The notes under the pieces were generated by a model. It made no database searches. It worked only from the letters and a program-made list of their open reading frames with translations, and was not told the origin of the DNA. A stretch of DNA of 64,000 bases. Origin: Vreelandella piezotolerans (GTDB lineage Bacteria > Pseudomonadota > Gammaproteobacteria > Pseudomonadales > Halomonadaceae). Numbering within the stretch: position 1 is the first letter of the stretch; each line of letters starts with the position of its first letter. The DNA lies in the NCBI RefSeq assembly GCF_012427705.1, contig NZ_CP048602.1, forward strand, positions 62,001-126,000. Reading direction: 5' to 3'. Below are positions 19,403 to 28,713 of this stretch, in pieces. The translations under genes and the position numbers were made by a program.

Positions 19403-21451
19403 TTAGGCCGCGCGGATACCGCTATGGCGTAGCAGCGGCTCGACGCTGGGTTCACGGCCCCGGAAAGCACGGAATAGCTCGGCGGCATCCCGAGCGCCGC
19501 CTTGCTCAAGAATTTCCTCGCGGAAGCGCTGGCCAGTGGTGGGATCAAAGATACCCACCTCTTCAAAGGCACTCCAGGCGTCGGCAGAGAGGACTTCCGC
19601 CCACTTATAGCTGTAGTAGCCAGCGGCGTAGCCGCCTGCAAAGATGTGGCTGAAGCTATTTTGGAAGCGGTTGAAGTCGACTACCGGCACGACGGAGGTT
19701 TGGCGACGCACGTCGTCGAGCAGCGCTTGTACATCGCTGGCCGAAGGTGCTTCCAGCTCATGGTGGAGGCGCAGGTCGAACAGTGAAAACTCGATCTGTC
19801 GCACCATGCCCATGGCAGACTGGAAGTTTTTGGCCGCTTGCAGACGCTCGAACAGAACGTCTGGCAGCGGTTCGCCGGTGTCTACGTGTTTGGCTAGCAG
19901 GTCGAGGCCTTCTCGCTCCCAGCAGTAGTTCTCCATGAACTGGCTGGGCAGTTCTACCGCATCCCAGGCGACGCCATTGATGCCTGAGACGTCGGCCACC
20001 TCCTGCTTGGTCAGCATGTGATGCAGGCCATGGCCGAATTCGTGGAACAGCGTGGTCACTTCGTCATGGGTGAGGAGCGCAGGTTTGCCGCCCACCGGCG
20101 CGGTGAAGTTGCAGGTCAAAAAGGCCACGGGGAGCTGCACGCCGTTATCGGTTTTGCGGCGTACCCGGCAGTCGGCCATCCACGCGCCGCCACGTTTCCC
20201 TTCACGGGCGTAGAGATCTAGATAGAAACCGGCAATCGGCTTGCCGTGCTCGCTGATGCGGTAAAAGCGGACATCGTCGTGGTAGCTCGGGGCGCTGTCA
20301 TACGCTTCGATATGCACGTTATAAAGACGCTCGACGACCTGGAACAAGCCATCGACGACCCGTGGCGCGGGGAAGTAGGGACGCAGCTGCTCTTGGGAGA
20401 TAGCGTAACGCGCTTCGCGAAGCTTTTCACTGACGTAGGCGACATCCCAGGGTTTGAGCGTCTCGATGCCGAGCTCGTCGCGGGCGTAAGCGCTGAGCTC
20501 GGCAAACTCCTCTTGCGCTTGAGGCTTGGCGCGACGGGCGAGATCTTCCAGAAAGTCCAACACCTGCGTGGGGGAGTCCGCCATTTTGGTGGTCAGCGAG
20601 TAGTCGGCGTAGGTCGCGAAGCCCAGCAGCTGCGCCAACTCCTGACGCAGGGCTAGAATCTCTTCCAAAATGGGCGCGTTGTCGAACTTACCCGCGTTGG
20701 GACCCTGGTCGGAGGCTCGGGTCACGAAGGCGGTATACACCTCCTCGCGCAGTTCACGGCTGTCGGCGTAGCTGACGATGGGGAAGAAACTCGGGAAATC
20801 CAGCGTAATACGGTAGCCCTCCACGCCTTTGGCATCTGCCAGGGCTTTGAGGGTTTCCAGGGCGCTCTCAGGAACGCCAGCCAACGACGCACGATCCTGA
20901 ATGTCTTTGTGCCACGCCTGAGTGGCATCCAGCACGTTGTTGGAGAACTGATTAGACAGCGTCGAGAGGCGGGATTGAATCTCGCCGTAGCGAACCTTCT
21001 TATCCGCAGGGAGATCGACCCCGGCCAGGCGAAAATCGCGCAGGGCGTTATCCACCGTACGCTGTTGGGCGGCCGTCAGCGTTGACCAACTCTCGCTCTC
21101 TTTTAGCGCCTGCCAGCCTTTGAACAGCCCTTCGTGCTGGCCAACCCAGGTGCCAAACGCAGAGAGTTTTTCCAGACAGGCTTGGTACGCGTCGCGCAGC
21201 TCTGGCGTGTTCATGGTGCCGTTGAGGTGCGATACCGGCGACCAGGCTTGGGAAAGACGGTCATTCACGCCTTCCAGTGGGGCGGCAAAATTCTCCCATG
21301 TGGGTGGCGTCGTAGCGGCCTGTTGGGCGAGTCGATCAATCGCCTCGCGGCTTTCATCGAGCAGCGTTTCTACGGCGGGCACTACGTGGTTGGCACGAAT
21401 GTCGGCGAAAGGGGGAAGCTCGTGACTCTCTAGCAACGGGTTGCGGGACAT
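19403..21451 (-). CDS. prlC: Oligopeptidase A
   Basis: A cytoplasmic zinc metallopeptidase of family M3, 682 residues from the ATG at 21451, which has a GAGG ribosome site five bases upstream; the longer frame to 21493 is not supported. The zinc motif HEFGH lies at 470-474, the same place as in E. coli PrlC (680 residues), and the third ligand is in the WDAVELPSQFMENY segment. It degrades short peptides, including released signal peptides. It is followed by yheV, which copies the enteric gene order prlC-yheV. Confidence 0.95.
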   Translation of the reverse strand: MSRNPLLESHELPPFADIRANHVVPAVETLLDESREAIDRLAQQAATTPPTWENFAAPLEGVNDRLSQAWSPVSHLNGTMNTPELRDAYQACLEKLSAFGTWVGQHEGLFKGWQALKESESWSTLTAAQQRTVDNALRDFRLAGVDLPADKKVRYGEIQSRLSTLSNQFSNNVLDATQAWHKDIQDRASLAGVPESALETLKALADAKGVEGYRITLDFPSFFPIVSYADSRELREEVYTAFVTRASDQGPNAGKFDNAPILEEILALRQELAQLLGFATYADYSLTTKMADSPTQVLDFLEDLARRAKPQAQEEFAELSAYARDELGIETLKPWDVAYVSEKLREARYAISQEQLRPYFPAPRVVDGLFQVVERLYNVHIEAYDSAPSYHDDVRFYRISEHGKPIAGFYLDLYAREGKRGGAWMADCRVRRKTDNGVQLPVAFLTCNFTAPVGGKPALLTHDEVTTLFHEFGHGLHHMLTKQEVADVSGINGVAWDAVELPSQFMENYCWEREGLDLLAKHVDTGEPLPDVLFERLQAAKNFQSAMGMVRQIEFSLFDLRLHHELEAPSASDVQALLDDVRRQTSVVPVVDFNRFQNSFSHIFAGGYAAGYYSYKWAEVLSADAWSAFEEVGIFDPTTGQRFREEILEQGGARDAAELFRAFRGREPSVEPLLRHSGIRAA

Positions 21452-21653
21452 AAGTACCTCGGCAGTCATCAAGTGAAGGTGCACACAATGCATGCACTGA
21501 TGATGACACAGTGCGGGCAGTAGGGCGCTGTTTCAATGCTCGGCCCGCTGCAAGCGTTTGGCCTGGGGGCGGGTGCCTGCTAGTCTTGCCGCCTTTCCAT
21601 ATCCTTAATTTGCAAGTGTCACCAAACAATGCCACCCATGGCAGGAGCAAGTA

Positions 21654-22994
21654 ATGAGTGAAACGCTAGAGCGCTGGGGGTCGAAGCGGGCCTTTATCTT
21701 GGCGGTAACAGGTGCTGCGGTTGGGCTGGGTAATATTTGGCGCTTCCCCTATGTGGCGGGAGAGAACGGCGGCGCTGCTTTTTTGCTGATTTATGTGGCG
21801 TTCGTGTTGCTACTTGGGATTCCCGTGATGATGGCGGAAATTCTCATCGGGCGTGCCGGGCGGCGCGGGCCGATGCAGGCGCTCGGCGTGTTGGCATCCG
21901 AAGCCGGGGCGTCACGGTACTGGCGTTGGCTGGGGCTGTTTGGTGCGTTCACCGTGTTCTGTATTTTGTCGTTTTATTCGGTGGTGTCCGGCTGGTCGAT
22001 CGAGTTTCTGGTCGCCTCGGTGAACGGCAATTTCCACGGCGCCAGCGCTGCCGAGATCGGCGCGGGGTTCGAAGCCTTTCTAGCGAATCCAGGGCTGCTG
22101 ATCTTCAATCACTCGCTGTTTCTGTTCATGACCATGACGGTGGTGGCCGCGGGCGTCGCCAAGGGACTCGAGCGTCTCAACAACCTGCTGATGCCGCTGC
22201 TTTACGGCTTGCTGCTGCTATTGGCCGTTTACGCCACTACCACCACAGGTTTTGGCACGGCGCTGTCCTGGCTCTTTCTACCCTCCTTTACCGACGTGAC
22301 GCCCGCGGTTGTATTGCACGCCATGGGTCACGCGTTCTTTACCCTGGCTGTCGGGGCCTGCGCGTTGATGGCATACGGTGCTTATATGCCCGATGAGCAG
22401 AGCCTGCCCAAAGCGGCTTTCGCTGTGGCAGTGCTGGATATCAGTGTGGCGCTGTTGGCGGGCATCGCGATTTTCTCGGTGGTGTTTGCGCAAGGCATGG
22501 ACCCTGCCGATGGCCCAGGACTGATGTTCGTGACGCTGCCGATCGCGTTTTCCGAGCTGCCGTGGGGCTCGCTCTGGCTCAGCGTTTTTTTCTTACTGCT
22601 GCTGCTCGCCACGTGGACCTCGGCGATCAACTTGGCCGAGCCAATGGTGGCAACGCTGCAAGGGCTGGGTTGGCGACGCAGTGTTTCCACCGCCGTGGTG
22701 GCCATCAGCGTTTGGCTTCTCGGCCTGCTGTCGGCGTTTTCATTTTCCACGCTGGCCGAGTTCCGGCCACTGCTTGGCCGTAACGTGTTCGAGCTAGTGA
22801 GCAGTATTCCGCCTGACATCTTTCTACCCTTGGGCGGTTTGCTGATTGCCACCTTTGCCGCCTGGGTGATGCCGCAAGCGCTGGTCGTGAAAGCGCTGGG
22901 CGTGGGCGATGGTGGTTATGTCCTGTGGCGCACTATCGTCCGCTGGGTATCGATTCCACTGACGTTTATCGTTCTACTGGGTGGGTTGTTATAG
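21654..22994 (+). CDS. Sodium-dependent symporter, SNF (NSS) family
   Basis: A 446-residue membrane protein with about eleven to twelve helices. The first helix has the family hallmark GAAVGLGNIWRFPY, with the unwound sodium and substrate site, followed by ENGGAAFLLIYV and GIPVMMAEILIGRAGRRGP. Bacterial members such as LeuT, MhsT and TnaT co-transport an amino acid or related amine with sodium; the substrate cannot be assigned here. A good ribosome site (GGAGCAAGTA) precedes the ATG. It is divergent from prlC. Confidence 0.92.
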   Translation: MSETLERWGSKRAFILAVTGAAVGLGNIWRFPYVAGENGGAAFLLIYVAFVLLLGIPVMMAEILIGRAGRRGPMQALGVLASEAGASRYWRWLGLFGAFTVFCILSFYSVVSGWSIEFLVASVNGNFHGASAAEIGAGFEAFLANPGLLIFNHSLFLFMTMTVVAAGVAKGLERLNNLLMPLLYGLLLLLAVYATTTTGFGTALSWLFLPSFTDVTPAVVLHAMGHAFFTLAVGACALMAYGAYMPDEQSLPKAAFAVAVLDISVALLAGIAIFSVVFAQGMDPADGPGLMFVTLPIAFSELPWGSLWLSVFFLLLLLATWTSAINLAEPMVATLQGLGWRRSVSTAVVAISVWLLGLLSAFSFSTLAEFRPLLGRNVFELVSSIPPDIFLPLGGLLIATFAAWVMPQALVVKALGVGDGGYVLWRTIVRWVSIPLTFIVLLGGLL

Positions 22995-23046
22995 TTCCCT
23001 CATCATGTGTCGTTACGAAACGCGAAATGCTTCAGAGGAGTGTGCC

Positions 23047-23598
23047 ATGAGCAGTGCCTTAAGGACCTATCAAGGCGTCTCGCCGCAGTTGGGTGAGCGT
23101 GTCTATATCGACCCCGCTAGCGTGGTGATCGGCAATGTCACGCTAGGCGACGACTGTTCTGTATGGCCGATGACCGTGATTCGTGGTGATATGCACCGTA
23201 TCACCATTGGCGCGCGGACCAGCGTTCAGGATGGCAGCGTGCTGCACATCACCCATGCGAGCGACTTCAATCCGGAGGGTTTTCCGCTGACCATTGGTGA
23301 CGACGTGACCATCGGCCATAAAGCCATTCTGCATGGCTGCACGCTGGGTAACCGTATCCTGGTGGGAATGGGGGCAATCGTCATGGATGGGGCCGTCGTC
23401 GAAGATGAGGTCATCATAGCCGCTGGCGCCGTGGTGACACCCGGGAAACGGCTGGAGAGCGGCTTCGTTTATGCAGGCAACCCGGCAAAAGCGCTGCGCC
23501 CGCTGAAAGAGAAAGAGCGCGCCTTCTTTCCTTACACGGCGGGTAATTATGTCAAGTTAAAAGACCGGTTTCTCAGTGATACCGACAGCGGACGCTAA
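23047..23598 (+). CDS. yrdA: Gamma-class carbonic anhydrase-like protein, YrdA family
   Basis: A 183-residue left-handed beta-helix protein, seen as hexapeptide repeats (VVIGNVTLGDDCSVW, then TIGHKAILHGCTLG, and VGMGAIVMDGAVVED). The zinc histidines of the gamma-carbonic-anhydrase fold are present in VLHITH and in GHKAILHG. YrdA/PaaY-type proteins bind zinc; some have thioesterase or carbonic anhydrase activity. The start at 23047 is chosen because GAGGAG lies just upstream; a longer frame beginning at 22981 would overlap the symporter gene. A C-terminal helix (KALRPLKEKERAFF) is typical. Confidence 0.92.
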   Translation: MSSALRTYQGVSPQLGERVYIDPASVVIGNVTLGDDCSVWPMTVIRGDMHRITIGARTSVQDGSVLHITHASDFNPEGFPLTIGDDVTIGHKAILHGCTLGNRILVGMGAIVMDGAVVEDEVIIAAGAVVTPGKRLESGFVYAGNPAKALRPLKEKERAFFPYTAGNYVKLKDRFLSDTDSGR

Positions 23599-23688
23599 GC
23601 GCTTGCCTAACCACTCTTTTTTCTAAAATAGCCATGTTGCGCTCTCTAAAAATCTGGTAATTTATCCAGTTTTCTAGGGTGCCGCGAC

Positions 23689-24360
23689 ATGGCTAATTTT
23701 CGCACGCATATTACGGTAGCAGCAGCGGGCGGCACGCTAATGACTTACGTTGGCTGGCAAGCCCAGTGGTGGGGAGCGCCTCAAGCACTGCTGGTCATTG
23801 CGCTGGTGGCGTTTGGCGGGATCCTGCCTGACATCGATGCCGACCGCTCTCGCTCTATTCGACTGATTTTCAATCTATTATCCGTTCCTTCGCTGGTGTT
23901 GGGCGTGCTGCTGCTGCAGCCCTGGCTGACGCCTGGGTTGCTGCTGGTGGCCTGCGGGGGCATCTATTTTTCGGTGCGCTATTTAGCGGCGGTGCTATTT
24001 TCGCGCCTGACCGTGCATCGTGGTATCTGGCACTCGCTGATGGCGGCAGGGCTCTGTGCGCTGGCCACCGCCGCTATCAGTTACCACGTATTGGCGCAGC
24101 CTGCCTGGCTGGCGTGGTCCCATGGAGCGGCGGTGTTGTTGGGTTTTATCATCCACTTGGGCCTGGACGAGCTGTTTAGTGTCGATTTGGAAGGTGCACG
24201 GCTCAAGCGCTCGTTCGGGACAGCGCTGAAGCTGGGGGATAGCCGCCGTCCGCTATCCAACCTATTGATGCTGATCGCCCTGTTGGTGCTGATGCCTTGG
24301 GTACCCCCCTGGAGCGTGCTGCTGGAGTTATTTCATCAAGGCTCGCTGCTGTGGCGATAG
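23689..24360 (+). CDS. YdjM-like membrane-bound metal-dependent hydrolase
   Basis: A 223-residue membrane protein with four to five helices and the conserved polar motifs of the YdjM/DUF457 family: an N-terminal RTHITVAAAGG segment, GILPDIDADRSRS in a loop, LTVHRGIWHSLMAAG, and GFIIHLGLDELFS. The His and Asp residues in these motifs are thought to bind a metal at the membrane face. The biological role is not established; E. coli YdjM is SOS-induced. Its 3' end overlaps the convergent dctD-like gene by 25 bases. Confidence 0.85.
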   Translation: MANFRTHITVAAAGGTLMTYVGWQAQWWGAPQALLVIALVAFGGILPDIDADRSRSIRLIFNLLSVPSLVLGVLLLQPWLTPGLLLVACGGIYFSVRYLAAVLFSRLTVHRGIWHSLMAAGLCALATAAISYHVLAQPAWLAWSHGAAVLLGFIIHLGLDELFSVDLEGARLKRSFGTALKLGDSRRPLSNLLMLIALLVLMPWVPPWSVLLELFHQGSLLWR

Positions 24361-25718
24361 TCATCGGCGCTGAGGCCATGTTTCTTTAGCTTGTCGTAAA
24401 ACGTTTTACGCGGAATCCCTAAATGACGACACACATCGGTCACTCGGCCATGATGACGTGCCAGGGATTGGCTGATCAGACTTTTTTCGAACAACTCTAC
24501 TTGGCGTGGCAGCGTGGGCTCTTGCGTATCGGCGGTGACCCCCTCGAGCAAGACATCCAGACGGTAGTCGAACGCCGCGCCTAACAGCACGTAACGCTCT
24601 GCTAAATTGCGCAGCTCGCGAACGTTGCCAGGCCAATCGTGGGCCAACAGGGCCGCAACCGCATGGCTATCCAGGGTAGGCGCTTCCAAGCCGCTGCGGT
24701 TGGCGGCGACGACGGCAAAGTGCTGGAACAGCAGGGGAATATCTTCGCGCCGCTCACGCAGAGCGGGAAGGGGTAGCGTGACCACGTTGAGTCGGTAGTA
24801 GAGGTCTTCACGAAAGCGTCCTTCCTCCGCGGCCATTTTTAGATCCACTTTGGTGGCAGCGATCACACGAATATCGAGCGGCACTGCTTCGTTGGCGCCG
24901 AGGCGCTCTACGCTACGCTCTTGCAATACGCGTAGCAGTTTCACCTGCAGCGCCAGCGGCATCGATTCGATCTCATCCAAAAAGACCGTGCCACCGTTGG
25001 CATGCTCGAATTTGCCAATGCGCCGTTCCACTGCGCCAGTAAATGCCCCTTTCTCATGACCAAACAGTTCGGATTCGATCGTGTTTTCTGGCACCGCGCC
25101 GCAGTTGATGGCCATGAAGGGGCTGTTACGCCGGGCGCTACGCTCATGAATCGCCCGGGCAACCAAGTCTTTGCCGGTGCCGGTCTCGCCAAACAACAGC
25201 ACGTCGGCCTCCACTTGGCTGATGCGCTGAATCATCGCGGCGAGACGTGAGATTACTGGCGTTCTCCCGACCAGACGTGGCCCTAGAGCGGCTTGCTGTA
25301 CCTCTAGCTCGGCTTTCAAACGCAGGTTTTCGAGGCTGAGCTGGCGTTTTTCGATGCCACGCCTCACCACATCCAGCAGCTGGTCGCCTGCGAAAGGCTT
25401 TTCCAGGAAGTCCCAAGCGCCTGCCCGCATTGCCTCCACGGCGGTGGAGATATCGCCGTGGCCGGTAATCAGAATGATCGGCAGCGTGGCGTCGCGGCTA
25501 TGCAGTTCATGCAACAGGGACATGCCGTCCATGCCTGGCATTCGAATATCGCTGACGATGACGCCGGGGAAATTGGCTGGCAGTGCGGCCAGTGCCTGCT
25601 CGGCCGACTCGAAGCAGTGGGGCGTATAGCCGGCGAGTTCTAAGGTTTGACTAGCGGTGATACGAAGATGCGGCTCGTCGTCGATCACCATGACCGGCAG
25701 TGTCGACGGCTCATGCAT
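24336..25718 (-). CDS. DctD-like sigma-54-dependent response regulator
   Basis: A 460-residue NtrC-family activator. Receiver domain: phosphoacceptor D57 in VSDIRMPGMDG. AAA+ domain: Walker A GETGTGKD, the sigma-54 contact loop GAFTGA at 224-229, and VFLDEIES. The C-terminal Fis-type helix-turn-helix runs SLARHHGRVTDVCRHLGIP. I start at ATG 25718 (AGGAG ten bases upstream), overlapping the kinase gene by eight bases; a longer form from 25739 is possible. The partner kinase is encoded directly upstream. A likely target is the sigma-54 promoter of the TRAP operon. Receiver, ATPase and DNA-binding parts all look intact. Confidence 0.93.
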   Translation of the reverse strand: MHEPSTLPVMVIDDEPHLRITASQTLELAGYTPHCFESAEQALAALPANFPGVIVSDIRMPGMDGMSLLHELHSRDATLPIILITGHGDISTAVEAMRAGAWDFLEKPFAGDQLLDVVRRGIEKRQLSLENLRLKAELEVQQAALGPRLVGRTPVISRLAAMIQRISQVEADVLLFGETGTGKDLVARAIHERSARRNSPFMAINCGAVPENTIESELFGHEKGAFTGAVERRIGKFEHANGGTVFLDEIESMPLALQVKLLRVLQERSVERLGANEAVPLDIRVIAATKVDLKMAAEEGRFREDLYYRLNVVTLPLPALRERREDIPLLFQHFAVVAANRSGLEAPTLDSHAVAALLAHDWPGNVRELRNLAERYVLLGAAFDYRLDVLLEGVTADTQEPTLPRQVELFEKSLISQSLARHHGRVTDVCRHLGIPRKTFYDKLKKHGLSADDYRHSSEP

Positions 25719-27624
25719 GGGAAGGGTTCTCCTGTTCATGGCGGGAGGCGGAAGGCGCTGGCGAACGTGGCAGAGTTACCGTAAAGCAGGCGCCGCCATC
25801 GACAAGATTGCGGGCCTGTAGCTTGCCTCCCAGGTCCTCCATAATACGCGAGGAGATCGAGAGTCCTAGCCCTAGTCCGCTGCCCGGCGCTTTGGTGGTA
25901 AAAAAGGGCTCGAAAATATGGCCTAGATGATCCGTCGCAATGCCTGGGCCATTATCTGCCACGCTGATGACGATGTGCGCGTCGTCTATTTGGGCACTCA
26001 GCGTTAGCACAGGCGCCTCGACCTCCTTCATTGCCTGAACCGCGTTGCCAATCAGGTTCACCAGTACCTGCTCAAGGCGCACTAAGTCGCCCTCTACCCA
26101 GAGGGTCTCTTCGGGCCACTGGTGAACTACGTGGATAGCGTCATCGCGCAGGCGACTATGAAACAGGCGCAGGGCGTACTCGATGCATGCTTGAACCGAA
26201 ATCGTTTCTTGACGATCGCTGCTTTTTCGAGAGAATTGGCGCAGTTGAGCGCTAATGTCGGCCATACGTTCAGTGAGTTCGACGATATGCGCCAAGTTGG
26301 CGTCGGCGCGCTCGATGCGTGCCAGCTCGATAAAGCGCCGGGCGTTTTCGGCGTAGGCGCGAATGGCGGCGAGGGGTTGGTTGAGCTCATGGTTGATGCC
26401 CGCCGCCAGTTGACCTAGCACGGCGAGCTTGGCGGCTTGGATCAGTTCATCCTGGGTTTGACGCAAGTTGGCCTCTGCTCGCCGCCGCTCTTCGATTTCA
26501 TCCGAAAGACGCTGATTACTGGCGACCAGATCCCGGGTGCGACGCTCGACGCTGACTTCAAGCTCATCGCGCACCCGGGCCAACGTTTGACGCTCTCGCT
26601 CGGCAAACGCTTCACGCTCTCGACGTAATCTTAGGCGCTGCCAGCCAATGCCGCCTGCCAGGGCGATAACGCTATAGAGCCCCCCTGCCATAAAGGCGGC
26701 AATCCACTGAGCATTGATGACCGGCGTCAGCGGTTTGAGAATATGCATTTGCCAGCCAAACTCAGGAATTGGCCGGGTGAGGCTTAAATAGCGACCCCCG
26801 CTCAGCGGGCCATGCGCGAAGCTCACCAAATAGCTGCCGGGCCCGTAAGGAGTATCCAGCTGAATGCCGGAGGGCGATAGCGGCTCCATGGCGTAACGGC
26901 GAGTAGCGCGCAGTGCGTTGCGCTGGACGTCGCTCAATGGGTAGAGGGCATTCATGCGCAGTTCGGGGTGGCTGGCCATGAAGATGATGTTGTCGCTATC
27001 GGTGACGAACAGTTCGGCGTCCTGCTCGGCCCAACTCTCCTCGACGTCATCGAGCAGCACTTTTACCACGATCACACCATCGGGCTTGGCATCGGGAGAG
27101 GTGTCGTCCAGCCACACCGGAGAGGAAAAGTAGTAGCCGCGCTCTAACGACTGGATCCCAAGCCCAAAAAAGCGTCCCTGGCCACCCGCGATGGCATCGG
27201 AGTAGTAGCTGCGAAACGCGTAGTTCTGACCAATGAACGTGTTGGGCCGATGCCAGTTGCTGGCCGCGATGGTGTCGGCATCGCGATCAAGCAGGTAAAC
27301 GTCCGATACGCCTGAAGTGAATCGAAAACGATCCAGCAGCAGGTTGAGTGGCATGGGGTCCTGGCTCTCGGGGGAGTCCAAGAAGCGTTGGATGCCTTCC
27401 CGCGTGGCCAGCATTTGTGGCAGGTAGTCGTAGCGCAGCAGATAGCCGTTCAAGTTGGCTGCAGAAAGGCGCAGCTCGTTTTCGGCATCATCTTGAAGAT
27501 TCGAGAGTGCCTGCTCACGAGCGAGCTGGGACGCTTGCCACATACATAGCAGTAGCCCTAGGGGAATGACGATCAGCCATAGCAGCCGCCAGCGCCGCGC
27601 GGTAGGACTGACATGACTGTTCAT
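25711..27624 (-). CDS. DctB-like sensor histidine kinase
   Basis: A 637-residue membrane kinase. One helix near residues 13-30, a large periplasmic double-Cache (PDC) sensor region of about 250 residues (contains TSGVSDVYLLDRDADTIAAS, NYAFRSYYSDAI, GYYFSSPVWLDD) and a second helix near 305-325 match DctB, which senses C4-dicarboxylates. A coiled coil follows, then the H box with H412 in GINHELNQPLAA, and an ATPase domain (NLIGNAVQAM, SVADNGPGI, FTTKAPGSGLGLGLS). The gene starts with an ATGA overlap after the FadR-family regulator. The ligand may be a dicarboxylate, lactate or another acid; sequence does not decide. Confidence 0.92.
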   Translation of the reverse strand: MNSHVSPTARRWRLLWLIVIPLGLLLCMWQASQLAREQALSNLQDDAENELRLSAANLNGYLLRYDYLPQMLATREGIQRFLDSPESQDPMPLNLLLDRFRFTSGVSDVYLLDRDADTIAASNWHRPNTFIGQNYAFRSYYSDAIAGGQGRFFGLGIQSLERGYYFSSPVWLDDTSPDAKPDGVIVVKVLLDDVEESWAEQDAELFVTDSDNIIFMASHPELRMNALYPLSDVQRNALRATRRYAMEPLSPSGIQLDTPYGPGSYLVSFAHGPLSGGRYLSLTRPIPEFGWQMHILKPLTPVINAQWIAAFMAGGLYSVIALAGGIGWQRLRLRREREAFAERERQTLARVRDELEVSVERRTRDLVASNQRLSDEIEERRRAEANLRQTQDELIQAAKLAVLGQLAAGINHELNQPLAAIRAYAENARRFIELARIERADANLAHIVELTERMADISAQLRQFSRKSSDRQETISVQACIEYALRLFHSRLRDDAIHVVHQWPEETLWVEGDLVRLEQVLVNLIGNAVQAMKEVEAPVLTLSAQIDDAHIVISVADNGPGIATDHLGHIFEPFFTTKAPGSGLGLGLSISSRIMEDLGGKLQARNLVDGGACFTVTLPRSPAPSASRHEQENPSHA

Positions 27625-28391
27625 GCCGGGCTGCTGGTGCCCTGGGCACGGCGTAACGCGCGCTGGGCGCGAGTCTCGGCTCTGGCCATCTCCAGCAAGC
27701 CCTCCTCTACGTACACCAAGTGTTCATGGGCGCGGGCGCGGGCGTCTTCGGCACGGCCTTCTAAGATGGCGTCCAGTAAAGCACGGTGCTGTTTCATGAG
27801 TTGCGTGCGCGAGTCGGGCTTGGCAAACAGATGGGCCAGATTATCCACGATGCTCTGCTCGAGCAGGTGGAAAATGCCGCGGATGGTGTGCAGCAGCAGC
27901 ACGTTGTGCGCTGCTTCCGCAATGGCAAGATGAAACGCGGCGTCTAGTTTGGCTTCCTGCGCAGGATCGGCACCGACGAAGCCACCGTCCAGTTCCTCGA
28001 AGCGCTGAATGAGCACGGCTTTGTCGGCAGGCGTGGAGCGAAGGGCCGCATAATAGGCGGAAATGCCCTCCATGGCGTCACGAAATTCCAGCAGGTCCAA
28101 ATGGAATTCGTTATGGCGCGAGAGCATTTCCAGCAGCGGATCAGTGTAACCACTATTCAGCGTTTCATTGACGAAGGTGCCGCCTCCCTGGCGGCTGATG
28201 AGCAGGCCGCGAGCCGCTAGCTTCTGAATGGCTTCGCGCAGCGAAGGGCGCGATACGCCGAAACGCTCGGCAAGCTCCCTTTCTGGCGGTAAACGTTGGC
28301 CGGGCTTGAGGCTGCCTTCCAAGATCATGGCTTCCAGGCGTTCCGTTATCACGTCGGCAAGGCGCTGTTGACGGAGCGGAGGGTAGGTCAT
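27621..28391 (-). CDS. FadR-family (GntR) transcriptional regulator, LldR/PdhR-like
   Basis: A 256-residue regulator. Residues about 8-75 form the winged helix (RLADVITERLEAMILEGSLK, PGQRLPPERELAERFGVSRPSLREAI), followed by an all-helical FCD ligand domain with its metal-binding His/Asp residues (RFEELDGG, DAAFHLAIAEAAHN, QLMKQHRALLDAI). I start at ATG 28391, eight bases after GGGAG. Related proteins respond to lactate (LldR) or pyruvate (PdhR). Its gene is divergent from lldD, and two ATTGGT-N3-ACCAAT operators lie between them, so it probably represses both. It is followed with an ATGA overlap by the DctB-like kinase. Confidence 0.9.
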   Translation of the reverse strand: MTYPPLRQQRLADVITERLEAMILEGSLKPGQRLPPERELAERFGVSRPSLREAIQKLAARGLLISRQGGGTFVNETLNSGYTDPLLEMLSRHNEFHLDLLEFRDAMEGISAYYAALRSTPADKAVLIQRFEELDGGFVGADPAQEAKLDAAFHLAIAEAAHNVLLLHTIRGIFHLLEQSIVDNLAHLFAKPDSRTQLMKQHRALLDAILEGRAEDARARAHEHLVYVEEGLLEMARAETRAQRALRRAQGTSSPA

Positions 28392-28407
28392 TGGTGGGGC
28401 TCCCTTA

Positions 28408-28422
28408 ATTGGTAAGACCAAT
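28408..28422. promoter_or_regulatory. FadR-family operator 1 (regulator side)
   Basis: ATTGGT-AAG-ACCAAT is a perfect inverted repeat, identical to the known LldR/PdhR core. It overlaps the -10 box of the regulator gene's own promoter and lies 17 bases upstream of its start codon, suggesting autorepression. Confidence 0.8.
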
Positions 28423-28449
28423 AGTAAGGTGTTTTAGAGCGCTACTCAA
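28421..28449 (-). promoter_or_regulatory. Probable promoter of the regulator-kinase-DctD operon
   Basis: On the minus strand, TTGAGT, a 17-base spacer and TACTAT resemble a sigma-70 promoter, with the FadR-type operator immediately downstream. Confidence 0.5.
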
Positions 28450-28528
28450 GCAGCGAATACCCACCGTGTTAGCGACTGCGAGTAAACTAAAGTATAAAGT
28501 TGGTTTGCACGTAAGAAGGGATCTTCGT

Positions 28529-28557
28529 TTGACATACCATCAGCTTGTCATTAACGT
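28529..28557 (+). promoter_or_regulatory. Probable lldD promoter
   Basis: A perfect -35 TTGACA (28529-28534) is followed after 17 bases by TAACGT, a weak -10. The second operator (28577-28591) sits just downstream, where a bound repressor would block initiation. Confidence 0.45.
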
Positions 28558-28576
28558 TATTGATCATTATTTGTCA

Positions 28577-28591
28577 ATTGGTATTACCAAT
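28577..28591. promoter_or_regulatory. FadR-family operator 2 (lldD side)
   Basis: ATTGGT-ATT-ACCAAT, the same inverted repeat as operator 1, 155 bases apart centre to centre-ish, on the lldD side. The two sites could allow looping by a dimeric or tetrameric repressor. Confidence 0.8.
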
Positions 28592-28713
28592 ATTGGCTTG
28601 ATGACAGGCGTGTCGCTGTTTGCGGTCGGTCGGAGTGTAACGCCATCATCAGCGAATTCGCGCCTACTTTTAATGGCTACTTACAATAACGTCTTCCGTG
28701 CATAGGGCCCGTC

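Noticed and set aside
28501..28713. Short plus-strand frame 28409-28705 upstream of lldD
   Set aside because: It spans operators and promoter, lacks a ribosome site and has no recognisable motif; it is best seen as non-coding.
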